A stretch of DNA of 64,000 bases. Source: Blastococcus sp. CPCC 205250. Lineage in GTDB: Bacteria > Actinomycetota > Actinomycetes > Mycobacteriales > Geodermatophilaceae. The translations under genes and the position numbers were made by a program. Every line of letters starts with the position of its first letter. Position 1 is the first letter of the stretch. The notes beneath the pieces are model-generated. The model searched no databases and was not told the DNA's origin. It worked only from the letters and a program-made list of their open reading frames with translations. The stretch lies in the NCBI RefSeq assembly GCF_019799925.1, contig NZ_JABGCG010000001.1:558001-622000 (forward strand). Direction: 5' to 3'. This document shows positions 43,510 through 50,744 of the stretch, one piece after another.

Positions 43510-43557
43510 ATGCGCAGCGAGCCGCCCAGTCCCAGTCCCGAGGACCTCCTCGCCTAG
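43510..43557 (+). CDS. Proline-rich leader peptide upstream of corA
   Basis: A 15-codon ORF, MRSEPPSPSPEDLLA, with a strong GGGAGGAGG ribosome site 4 bases before its ATG and a TAG stop. It lies 101 bases upstream of a CorA-type Mg2+ channel gene. Acidic residues next to alternating prolines are the kind of nascent chain known to destabilise ribosomes at low Mg2+, as in MgtL of enterics. The Salmonella corA gene also has a leader ORF, corL. A role in Mg2+-dependent attenuation is therefore inferred. The ORF overlaps an upstream extension of the corA frame, in a different frame. Confidence 0.5.
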   Translation: MRSEPPSPSPEDLLA

Positions 43558-43575
43558 TCGCGACCGCCGCCCGGA

Positions 43576-43610
43576 CGGCCCCCTGCAGGGGCCTGCGGGT
43601 GACGGGGCCG
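43576..43610 (+). promoter_or_regulatory. Alternative hairpins in the corA leader
   Basis: The segment CGGCCCC (43576-43582) can pair with GGGGCC at 43588-43593 or with GGGGCCG at 43604-43610. These two exclusive pairings lie 19-53 bases after the leader-peptide stop, as in attenuators. This is seen by eye only; no folding energies were computed. Confidence 0.4.
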
Positions 43611-43658
43611 GGAGGTCCTCCGCCGGTGCCCTCCGCCCTGCGTCCCGGGAGTCCCGTC

Positions 43659-44804
43659 ATGGTCGATCGCCGCCTCGCGCCCCTCACCGCCCTGACCACG
43701 CTGCGCCGTCCGCGCACCGAGGTGGTCCGCCGTCCCGTCGCCGTCCCCGCGGAGCCTCCGGCGGACCGGCCCGAGCGGCCGTCGCGGATCGTGGACAACG
43801 CCGTCTACGCCGGCGGCCGGCGGGTGGCCACGCCCGACACCGCCGCCGACAGCCACGAGTGGCTCACCGAGGGCTTCGACGACCGGATGGTCTGGCTCGG
43901 CCTCTACCGGCCCGAGCCGGGGGAGCTCGGTGAGCTGGCCGAGCAGTACGACCTGCCCGAGCTCGCCGTCGAGGACGCGATCCAGGCCCACCAGCGGCCG
44001 AAGTTCGAGCGCTACGGCGACACCCTGTTCGTCGTCCTCAAGGCAGCGCGCTACCTCGACGCGGCCGAGGAGGTGGAGTTCGGCGAGCTGCACCTGTTCC
44101 TGGGTCCGCACTTCGCCATCACCGTGCGGCACAGCGAGTCCCCGGACCTCTCCCGCGTGCGCCGCCGGCTGGAGAGCGAGCCGGCGCTGCTGGCCAAGGG
44201 GCCCGAGGCGGTGCTCTACGCGATCCTCGACGCGGTGGTCGACGGGTACGCGCCGGTGGTGGCGGGGCTGTCCAACGACATCGACGAGATCGAGGTCCAG
44301 GTCTTCGCCGGCGACCCCGGGGCCTCGCGGCGCATCTACGAGCTGTCGCAGGAGGTGCTGGACTTCCAGCGCGCGGCCGCACCGCTCATGGGGATCCTCG
44401 GCGCGATCACGGCCGGGTTCGAGAAGTACGGCGTCGACGAGGAGCTGCGCAGCTACCTGCGCGACGTCGCCGACCACGTCGCGCAGGTCATCGAGCGGGT
44501 CGAGGGCTTCCGGCTGCAGCTGCGCGACATCCTCACCGTCAACGCCACCCTGGTCGCCCAACGGCAGAACGAGGAGATCCGCGAGCTGACCGAGGCGTCG
44601 ATCGCCCAGGGCGAGGAGGTCAAGAAGATCTCCGCATGGGCGGCCATCCTGTTCGCCCCGACGCTGGTGGGCACGGTCTACGGGATGAACTTCGACGACA
44701 TCCCGGAGCTGCACTGGCAGCTGGGCTACCCGTTCGCCCTGGTGCTGATGCTGGGCGTCAGCGTCACCCTGTACGCGATCTTCAAGCGCCGCGGCTGGAT
44801 CTAG
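43659..44804 (+). CDS. corA: CorA-type magnesium/cobalt channel
   Basis: A 381-residue CorA family channel. The long cytoplasmic domain (about residues 40-315) ends in two membrane helices with the selectivity signature YGMNFDDIPEL between them and a basic C-terminus FKRRGWI. CorA pentamers conduct Mg2+ and Co2+. The ATG at 43659 has GGGAG 7 bases upstream; an in-frame extension upstream is not supported. Expression may be controlled by the proline-rich leader ORF. Confidence 0.92.
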   Translation: MVDRRLAPLTALTTLRRPRTEVVRRPVAVPAEPPADRPERPSRIVDNAVYAGGRRVATPDTAADSHEWLTEGFDDRMVWLGLYRPEPGELGELAEQYDLPELAVEDAIQAHQRPKFERYGDTLFVVLKAARYLDAAEEVEFGELHLFLGPHFAITVRHSESPDLSRVRRRLESEPALLAKGPEAVLYAILDAVVDGYAPVVAGLSNDIDEIEVQVFAGDPGASRRIYELSQEVLDFQRAAAPLMGILGAITAGFEKYGVDEELRSYLRDVADHVAQVIERVEGFRLQLRDILTVNATLVAQRQNEEIRELTEASIAQGEEVKKISAWAAILFAPTLVGTVYGMNFDDIPELHWQLGYPFALVLMLGVSVTLYAIFKRRGWI

Positions 44805-44822
44805 CCGCCCGTCGTCCGCCCG

Positions 44823-44879
44823 CCCGCCGGCCGTCGTCCCGCCCGCCGGCCGTCGTCCCGCCCGTCGGCCGTCGCCCCG
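44823..44879 (+). repeat. 19-bp tandem repeat downstream of corA
   Basis: Three adjacent copies of CCCGCCGGCCGTCGTCCCG (44823-44841, 44842-44860, 44861-44879; the third has two changes), with partial copies on both sides. It lies in the non-coding gap between corA and the tmRNA gene. Confidence 0.9.
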
Positions 44880-45039
44880 CCCGCCGCCGTACGGCGGCGC
44901 TGCCGCGCCGCGGTCGGGGTGCCGCGTCGCACCGCGGCACCCGGCTCCACATCGCGGCACTGCCGGGTCGGGGGGACGACGGCGAGGCGCGGGAACACCC
45001 GCCTGGACGGGACCGTTACCCTGGATGCACAACTACACA

Positions 45040-45414
45040 GGGGGTGATTGGTCTCGACTGCGGTCGGATGACCAGGGGAAGCGAGCCGAGGAAGGCAACG
45101 ATCATCTCGTTAACGATCCGTTGCACAACACACAAGCGCCGATTCCAATCAGCGCGACTTCGCTCTCGCTGCCTGATAGCAGCTAGACGAGTCTGTCAGC
45201 CCGGGTTCGTCATCGACCCGGATCCTGGCATCAGCTAGATGACTCACCGCACGCACCGGTCGCGGGTGCGTGCGGGACACCTCACAGCGACTGGGCCCGT
45301 CACGTCGACCTGTCTGCGGGATCGACGGGGCCGAGCAGAGGCACTGCGGACTGCGCTCGGAGAAGCCCTGGTGATGCGTCGTAGGACGCGGGTTCGATTC
45401 CCGCCACCTCCACC
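45040..45414 (+). ncRNA. ssrA: Transfer-messenger RNA
   Basis: A tmRNA of about 375 nt. The 5' end GGGGGUG pairs with CACCUCC at 45405-45411 (one G-U pair) to form the acceptor stem. The T arm with GGTTCGATTCC is at about 45390-45402. The tag frame begins with GCC at 45138 and encodes ADSNQRDFALAA, ending in TGA followed at once by TAG. The encoded 3' end is ACC, so the final A of CCA must be added. It works with SmpB (35807) to rescue stalled ribosomes and tag the products for proteolysis. Confidence 0.95.
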
Positions 45415-45420
45415 CCTGAA

Positions 45421-45463
45421 CACGAGAGCCCCGCACGGACACCGTCCGTGCGGGGCTCTCGTG
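45421..45463 (+). terminator. Strong terminator after tmRNA
   Basis: A perfect 20-bp inverted repeat (45421-45440 with 45444-45463) with a 3-base loop, starting 6 bases after the tmRNA end. Confidence 0.9.
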
Positions 45464-45616
45464 CGTCCGGCGGCAGATGGTCCCCGGAGCAGCCGCACCG
45501 CCGCGGACGGCGGGGCGATCGGCCAGTGCACCACGCATACGGAACCGGCGCGAGCCGGAGTCACCTGATCCGGGTGAGGTCCCGTCGCCGCCCGGCCGGG
45601 TGCCCTCCGGCGGCCC

Positions 45617-45622
45617 TACGGT
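45617..45622 (+). promoter_or_regulatory. -10 box of the 45629 lipoprotein gene
   Basis: TACGGT ends 6 bases before the ATG at 45629; leaderless arrangement. Confidence 0.4.
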
Positions 45623-45628
45623 CCGCTC

Positions 45629-46393
45629 ATGATCACGACCTCCCGTGGACGCGCGCTTCGGCTCGGCATCGCCGCGGTCCTGCTCACCGCCGCGGCGGGG
45701 TGCGCCGAGGAGGTGGCCGGCGAGGCCAGCGCCGCGTCGCCGAGCGCGTCGAGCCCGTCGGCGCTCCCCAGCGGGGCCGATCCGAGCACCGAGCCGGCGG
45801 ACGGGCCCTCGGACGAGCTGGCGGCCGGGCTGCTCCCGGCCGCGGCGTTCGGACCGGACGCGGAGGTGACCACCCTCGACGCGGCGGACCTGGCCGCGTC
45901 GGGGCCGGCCGGCCTGCCCCCGGGGGCCACCGTCACCCCCGCCGAGTGCGCCGAGGGCCTGGGCGCCATCCAGCCCACCCCCGGCGACCTCGGTGCCGTG
46001 GTCGCCCAGACCGCGGAGACCCCGGCCCAGCTCACGGTCCAGGTGCTGGCCGAGGACGAGACGATCGAGGCGGGGTCCTCCACCGCTTTCGACGACCTGC
46101 TCGCGCGCTGCTCGCACATCGAGCTGACCGCGCCGGACGGGAGCAGCGGCACCATGGACCTGCGGGAGCTGCAGGTGCCGGCGGTCGGCGAGGTCAGCCA
46201 GGGCCTCGCGTTCACCCTCGCCCTCACCACGCCGGACGGCACGGGCGGCACCGTCGCATGCCTGCTCGCCGTGGCCGTGGAGGACCAGCGGCTGGTCCTC
46301 CTGCAGCAGCTGGCGCCCGACGGTGCGCCGCTCGACGAGGCCGCGTTCAGCGCCCTGTTCGAGCAGGCCTACGAGCAGCAGCGGGACGCCTGA
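45629..46393 (+). CDS. Lipoprotein, unknown (possibly DUF5642-like)
   Basis: A 254-residue predicted lipoprotein. The signal ALRLGIAAVLLTAAAGC ends in an AAGC lipobox, followed by a Ser/Pro/Ala linker. The mature domain starts LLPAAAFGPDAEVTTLDAAD, has PPGATVTPAECAEGLGAI, and contains two more cysteines (LLARCSHIEL and TVACLLAVAVEDQ). The layout is like mycobacterial sensor-type lipoproteins. Function is unknown. The gene ends inside a 12-bp inverted repeat shared with an opposing remnant. Confidence 0.7.
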   Translation: MITTSRGRALRLGIAAVLLTAAAGCAEEVAGEASAASPSASSPSALPSGADPSTEPADGPSDELAAGLLPAAAFGPDAEVTTLDAADLAASGPAGLPPGATVTPAECAEGLGAIQPTPGDLGAVVAQTAETPAQLTVQVLAEDETIEAGSSTAFDDLLARCSHIELTAPDGSSGTMDLRELQVPAVGEVSQGLAFTLALTTPDGTGGTVACLLAVAVEDQRLVLLQQLAPDGAPLDEAAFSALFEQAYEQQRDA

Positions 46394-46417
46394 CCGTCCC
46401 GGGTCTCAGGCGTCCCG
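46382..46417. terminator. Inverted repeat spanning two convergent gene ends
   Basis: CGGGACGCCTGA (46382-46393) and its exact reverse complement (46406-46417) with a 12-base loop. Each arm contains the stop codon of one of the convergent frames (both end Arg-Asp-Ala-stop). Confidence 0.75.
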
Positions 46418-46524
46418 CCGGCGCAGCACCACCAGCGCGGCCAGGACGGCGGCCGCCGCCCACAGGGCGGCGACCGCCAGCCCGGTGACCGGGCCGAAGA
46501 CGTCGATGTCGCGGGCGTGCACGC
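46406..46524 (-). pseudogene. C-terminal remnant of a membrane permease
   Basis: The minus strand reads VHARDIDVFGPVTGLAVAAL then WAAAAVLAALVVLRRRDA-stop, a final membrane helix with a basic tail as in ABC-2 type permeases. The rest of the gene is absent; sequence upstream switches to the response-regulator remnant on the other strand. Confidence 0.5.
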
Positions 46525-46827
46525 GCACGGCTCTCGTGGCGCGGCTGCGCCCGGACGTCGTGATCATGGACATCCGGATGCCCTGGTCGACGGCATCGCG
46601 GCCACCCGTGAGCTGCGCCGGCGGCTGCCCGACCCCCGCGGGTGCCCGTGCTGACGACCTCCGGCGACGACGAGGACGTCGACGCCGCGCTGCACGCCGG
46701 AGCCGACGGCTCCCTGCCCGAGCGCACCCGCCGGCCGAGTTCGCCGACGCCGTCCGCGTCGTCGCCGGCGGGGGAGGCCTGCTGTTCCCCGCCGCCATCC
46801 GTCCACTGGCTGGTGCCGCTGCGCTGA
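46525..46827 (+). pseudogene. NarL-type response regulator remnant with three frameshifts
   Basis: Four consecutive plus-strand pieces rebuild a receiver domain. ALVARLRPDVVIMDIRMP carries the phospho-acceptor Asp (46531-46584). VDGIAATRELRRRLPDPRG follows from 46586. VLTTSGDDEDVDAALHAGAD follows from about 46648. AEFADAVRVVAGGGGLLFPA then AIRPLAG follows from about 46735. Frame changes lie near 46584, 46648 and 46735. The N-terminal strand and the whole LuxR helix-turn-helix are missing. It is a dead gene. Confidence 0.8.
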
Positions 46828-46924
46828 GCCGGGCGGCTCCGGGAGACGGCGGCCGCGCAGCCGGTACCGCCGGGACTCGCTACGGTGCCGGGCAGGGTGG
46901 CGGGGCGAGCGGGGAGGGGCGGTC

Positions 46925-47929
46925 ATGGCACGGATGGACCTGCGGGTGCGGTTGCTGGGGCGGCTGCTGCGGGCGGTCGACTCAATCGCCACGATGGACG
47001 ACGAGCGGATCCGGCAGGCCCAGCAGACCGCCCTCGGGCACAACCCGGTCATCGACCTGCTGCTCGGCGGGGTGGCCGCCGGCGTGGGCCTCCGCGACGC
47101 GACGGCGGCGGGGGAGACCGGGCCGCTGCCCGTGCGCGTCTACCGCCCGGAGGCCGCGCCGGCCGGGCCGCTGCCGCTGGTCGTCAACTACCACGGCGGC
47201 GGCTGGGTGCTGGGCTCGCTGGACCAGGCCGACTGGCTGTGCAGCAACGTCGCGCTCAGCGTCGGCGCCGTCGTCGTCTCGGTCGACTACCGGCTCGCGC
47301 CCGCGCACCGCTGGCCGGCCGCGGCCGAGGACTGCTACCGGGCCACCGTCGACATCACCGCCCGGGCCGCGGAGTTCGGCGCCGACGGCGAACGGCTGGC
47401 GGTGATGGGCGACAGCGCGGGCGGCAACCTCGCTGCGGTCGTCTCCCTGCTCGCGCGCGACCGGTCCGGTCCGCCCATCGCGCTGCAGGCGCTGCTCTAC
47501 CCGGCGACCGACCTGACCCTCGCCAGCCCGTCGATCCGGGAGAACGCGCACGCTCCGGTCCTGAGCGAGGCCGACGTCGTCGCCTTCCGCGACCACTACG
47601 TGGGCGGGCTGGACCCGGCCGACCCGTACGCCTCGCCGCTGCACGCGCGCGACCACCGGGGGTTGCCGCCGGCGCTGGTCCAGGTCGCCGAGCACGACCC
47701 GATCCGCGACGACGGCCTGCGCTACGCCGCGGCGCTGGAGCGGGCCGACGTGCCGGTGCGGACGACGACCTACGTCGGCATGCCGCACGGCTACCTGTCG
47801 TTCCCCAGGCTCTGCCGCAGCGCGCCGCAGGCCCTCGGGGAACTCTGCGCCGAGCTGCACGCCGCGCTCGAGCCGGCCGCCCGTGCCGACGACGGCCACC
47901 CGACCCGCCGGGGCGAGGTGCTGGCCTAG
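46925..47929 (+). CDS. Alpha/beta hydrolase, hormone-sensitive-lipase-type esterase
   Basis: A 334-residue esterase of the HSL family. The oxyanion motif is VNYHGGGWVLGS, the nucleophile elbow GDSAGGN, the acid Asp in AEHDPIRDDG, and the His in GMPHGYLSF. These enzymes cleave short to medium acyl esters. The ATG at 46925 has GGGGAGGGG upstream. The 3' end overlaps the end of a convergent TetR gene by 4 bases. Confidence 0.9.
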   Translation: MARMDLRVRLLGRLLRAVDSIATMDDERIRQAQQTALGHNPVIDLLLGGVAAGVGLRDATAAGETGPLPVRVYRPEAAPAGPLPLVVNYHGGGWVLGSLDQADWLCSNVALSVGAVVVSVDYRLAPAHRWPAAAEDCYRATVDITARAAEFGADGERLAVMGDSAGGNLAAVVSLLARDRSGPPIALQALLYPATDLTLASPSIRENAHAPVLSEADVVAFRDHYVGGLDPADPYASPLHARDHRGLPPALVQVAEHDPIRDDGLRYAAALERADVPVRTTTYVGMPHGYLSFPRLCRSAPQALGELCAELHAALEPAARADDGHPTRRGEVLA

Positions 47930-48642
47930 CCGGACCGGCCCGGGCGCGGTGGGCGGGAGCTCCACCCCGCCCCGTGCAGCCGTTCCGCGCCGTCGAGCAG
48001 CAGGTCGAGGGCGAACTCGAACTCGAACTGCTCGTCGCAGCCGCCGCCGACCCGGCCGAGGTCGCCCTGCGTGGCGGCGACCGCGATCTCCAGCACGTGC
48101 GGGAACCGCTCGGCGAACTCCCGCGCCATCGCCTCCTGCTGCTCGGCCGACGGGGGCTGCGCGGGCGCCGGCTCCTCGAACAGCTCGGGGCTGAAGCCCC
48201 AGATGCGGTTGCCCAGCGCGTGCATGACGTGGTGGGTCAGGTCGGGGGAGAGGCCACCGGCGCGGAAGCCCCCGGCGACGGCGTCCATGTGGCCGAGCAC
48301 CGCGGGCGTGCGGCGGGTGCTCCCCTCGATGGCCCGGCGCGCCCAGGGGTGACGCAGCACGGCCTGCCGCGCGGAGAGGACCCGGGTGCGCACGGCGTCC
48401 TTCCACGGCAGTGCCGGGTCGGGGGACTCGATCTCGCCGAGGACCACGTCGACCATCCCGCCGACGAGCTCGTCCTTGTCGGCCACGTGCTTGTAGAGGG
48501 CCATCGGCACCACGCCCAGGTGCTGGGCCAGCCCCCGCATGCTCACCGCGCCGATGCCGGCCTCGTCGGCCAGGGCGACGGCGGCGCGCAGGACGCGGTC
48601 GCGGTCCAGCCGCTCCCGCCGCGGAGCAGGGGCGTCGGGCAC
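47926..48642 (-). CDS. TetR family regulator with TetR_C domain
   Basis: A 238-residue repressor. The N-terminal HTH is LRAAVALADEAGIGAVSMRG then GVVPMALYKHVADKDEL. The C-terminal domain is of the TetR_C type (RHPWARRAIEGSTRRTPAVL). The GTG at 48642 has GGAGG 6 bases upstream and is preferred over the longer frame from 48687. Two 17-base repeats that look like its operators lie between it and the divergent DUF4386 gene. Confidence 0.85.
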   Translation of the reverse strand: MPDAPAPRRERLDRDRVLRAAVALADEAGIGAVSMRGLAQHLGVVPMALYKHVADKDELVGGMVDVVLGEIESPDPALPWKDAVRTRVLSARQAVLRHPWARRAIEGSTRRTPAVLGHMDAVAGGFRAGGLSPDLTHHVMHALGNRIWGFSPELFEEPAPAQPPSAEQQEAMAREFAERFPHVLEIAVAATQGDLGRVGGGCDEQFEFEFALDLLLDGAERLHGAGWSSRPPRPGRSG

Positions 48643-48671
48643 CGGCGTCCTCCTCGTCGTGGTCGTTGACA

Positions 48672-48688
48672 GGCGTACACCGTACACC
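48672..48688. promoter_or_regulatory. TetR operator candidate, left
   Basis: GGCGTACACCGTACACC, matching the right site at 48705-48721 in 15 of 17 positions, in the divergent promoter region of tetR and the DUF4386 gene. Confidence 0.65.
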
Positions 48689-48704
48689 TACTGTCTCGGG
48701 CAGT

Positions 48705-48721
48705 GGTGTACGCCGTACACC
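48705..48721. promoter_or_regulatory. TetR operator candidate, right
   Basis: GGTGTACGCCGTACACC, a near-perfect palindrome (GTGTACG/CCGTACAC), 20 bases before the DUF4386 start and 33 bases from the left copy, about three helical turns. Confidence 0.7.
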
Positions 48722-48740
48722 TCGATGCGGAGGAGACGCC

Positions 48741-49433
48741 ATGAGCCCCACCAGACGAGCCGCCGTCGCGGCCGGTGCCCTGTTCCTGATCACCCACGTC
48801 ACCTCGGTGCCGGCGGCACTGCTCTACGAGGCGACGTTCCGGCCCGGCGGGGTGCTGGGGGAGGGCGACGCCACCCGGGTGCTCGTCGCCGGTGCGCTGG
48901 AGGTGGTCCTCGCCCTGGGCGTCGTCGGCACCGCGATCGCCCTGTACCCGCTGCTCAAGCGGCACGGCGAGAACATCGCCCTGGGCTACCTCGCGCTGCG
49001 CACGCTGGAGGCCGCGGTCATCCTGACCGGCGTCGTGACCGCACTGGGGGTCGTGTCCCTGCAGGGCGGGGACGGGTCGACGGCCGCGGTGCGCGACGGC
49101 CTGATCGCCGTGCACGACTGGACCTTCCTCGTCGGCCCCGGGCTGGTGTGCGGCACCAACACGGTGCTGGCGGCCTGGCTGGTGTACCGGTCCGGCGTGG
49201 TGCCCCGGTTCATCGCGGTGCTGGGCCTGGTCGGCGGGCCGCTGGTCTTCGCGCTCAACGCGGGCAAGCTGCTGGGCCTCTACGACAGCATCTCCGGAGC
49301 GGCCGGGATCGCCGTCGTCCCGATCTTCGCGTGGGAGGTCCTCCTGGCCGTGTACCTGCTCACCCGGGCCGGCCGGCCCGCACCGCGGCCCGCGGCGCCG
49401 GCGGGGGAGCCCCCGGTCCCCGCGGCCGTCTGA
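48741..49433 (+). CDS. DUF4386 membrane protein
   Basis: A 230-residue protein with six hydrophobic helices and the DUF4386 pattern (RRAAVAAGALFLITHVTSVP, LYPLLKRHGENIALGYLALR TLEA, GTNTVLAAWLVYRSGVVPRF IAVLG). The family has no known function and is often regulated by a neighbouring TetR. The ATG at 48741 has GGAGGAG upstream. Divergent from tetR. Confidence 0.85.
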   Translation: MSPTRRAAVAAGALFLITHVTSVPAALLYEATFRPGGVLGEGDATRVLVAGALEVVLALGVVGTAIALYPLLKRHGENIALGYLALRTLEAAVILTGVVTALGVVSLQGGDGSTAAVRDGLIAVHDWTFLVGPGLVCGTNTVLAAWLVYRSGVVPRFIAVLGLVGGPLVFALNAGKLLGLYDSISGAAGIAVVPIFAWEVLLAVYLLTRAGRPAPRPAAPAGEPPVPAAV

Positions 49434-49448
49434 GCCCGCCGGCGCGGT

Positions 49449-49940
49449 TCACACGCCGGTCGCGCCGTCGACCCGCTCGCGGATGAGGTCGGCGTGCCCG
49501 GCGTGCCGGGCGTACTCGGCGATCATGTGCGAGTAGACCCAGCGCAGCGTCACGCCGGCGCCCATGAAGGGGCTCGTCGCGTCCAGCGGGCGGCCGGCGC
49601 AGGCGGCCCGCGCCCGCGCGACCTCCGCCTCCCAGGTCGCGCGGGCGGCGGCGACCGTGGCGCCCGGAGCGAGGTCGAAGCCGCCGTCCGGGCCGTCGGG
49701 GTCGGCCTCCGGGTCGTGGATCGGGGGCACCACCTCGCCGGCGAGGACCCGGCGGAACCAGTTCCGCTCCACCTCCGCCATGTGCTGCACCAGCCCGAGC
49801 AGGGTCAGCGGTGACGGCGGCACCGCGGCCTCGCGGGCCTGCTCGTCGGTCAGCCCGTCGACCTTGCCGACCAGCGTCGCGCGGTAGAAGTCGAGCCAGC
49901 CCTCCAGGGTGGCGCGCTCGTCGGCGGAGATGGGGGGCAT
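49449..49940 (-). CDS. DinB family (DUF664) protein
   Basis: A 163-residue four-helix DinB-like protein with the metal-binding His pattern: His in LLGLVQHMAEVERNWF, then YSHMIAEYARHAGHADLIRE with the HxxxH pair. Such proteins in mycothiol-producing actinomycetes are often mycothiol-dependent transferases. The substrate is unknown. ATG at 49940; divergent from the dienelactone hydrolase gene with a 94-base gap. Confidence 0.85.
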   Translation of the reverse strand: MPPISADERATLEGWLDFYRATLVGKVDGLTDEQAREAAVPPSPLTLLGLVQHMAEVERNWFRRVLAGEVVPPIHDPEADPDGPDGGFDLAPGATVAAARATWEAEVARARAACAGRPLDATSPFMGAGVTLRWVYSHMIAEYARHAGHADLIRERVDGATGV

Positions 49941-50034
49941 GGCACGGTCCGGGCTGGTCACGGCCGCCGATGCTGCCACCGGCGTCCGACGGCACCGGCG
50001 GGCGCCCGGTCCACGGCTGCCGCAGGATGCCGGT

Positions 50035-50736
50035 GTGCCGACCACGACGTTCGACGCCCCCGCCGGCCCGCTGCCGGCCCACCTCGCCGTCCCCGCGGGG
50101 GAGGGGCCCTGGCCCGGGGTCGTCGTGGTGCACGACGCGTTCGGGTTCACCGACGACCTGAAGCGGATCACCGACCGCTTCGCCGCCAGCGGGTACCTGG
50201 CCCTGGCCCCGGCGCTGTTCCGGCGGGGCAACCGGCTGCGCTGCGTGGTCAGCACGCTCAAGTCGCTCCAGGACGGCCGCGGCCCGGCGGTCGACGACGT
50301 CCTGGCCGCCGCGGCGCACCTGCGCGCCGACGACCGCTGCACCGGCAGGGTCGGCTCGGTCGGCTTCTGCATGGGCGGCGGCTTCGCCCTGCTGACCGCG
50401 CCCAGCGGCAGCTTCGACGCCGCCGCGCCGAACTACGGCATCTGGCCGGGCAACCGCGAGGAGCTCTCCCGCGCCTGCCCGACGGTGGCCAGCTACGGCG
50501 CCCGCGACCGGATGCTGCCGGGAGCGGCCGCCGAGCTGGAGGAACGGCTGACCGCCGGGGGCGTCGCCCACGACGTGCACGAGTACCCCGGCGTCGGCCA
50601 CTCGTTCATGAACGAGTGGGGCACGCCCGCCCCGCTGCGGTTCGTCGAGCGGATCGCCGGGCTGGCCTACTCGCGCCCGGAGGCCGAGGACGCCTGGCGC
50701 CGGATCCTGGCCTTCTTCGGCGAGCACCTGCGCTGA
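50035..50736 (+). CDS. Dienelactone hydrolase family protein
   Basis: A 233-residue alpha/beta hydrolase of the DLH type. The Cys nucleophile is in SVGFCMGGGFALL, the acid in YGARDRML, and the His in GVGHSFMNEW. The N-terminal strand PGVVVVHDAFGFTDDLKRI matches the family. It probably opens lactones or related esters. GTG at 50035. It ends 8 bases before the end of a convergent dehydrogenase gene. Confidence 0.85.
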   Translation: MPTTTFDAPAGPLPAHLAVPAGEGPWPGVVVVHDAFGFTDDLKRITDRFAASGYLALAPALFRRGNRLRCVVSTLKSLQDGRGPAVDDVLAAAAHLRADDRCTGRVGSVGFCMGGGFALLTAPSGSFDAAAPNYGIWPGNREELSRACPTVASYGARDRMLPGAAAELEERLTAGGVAHDVHEYPGVGHSFMNEWGTPAPLRFVERIAGLAYSRPEAEDAWRRILAFFGEHLR

Positions 50737-50744
50737 CCACCCGC

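Noticed and set aside
43413..43658. Upstream in-frame extension of corA
   Set aside because: The sequence is Arg/Pro-rich with no CorA similarity, and the ATG at 43659 has its own ribosome site.
45040..45463. Integration site at ssrA
   Set aside because: No integrase, no duplicated tmRNA 3' end and an intact terminator directly behind the gene.
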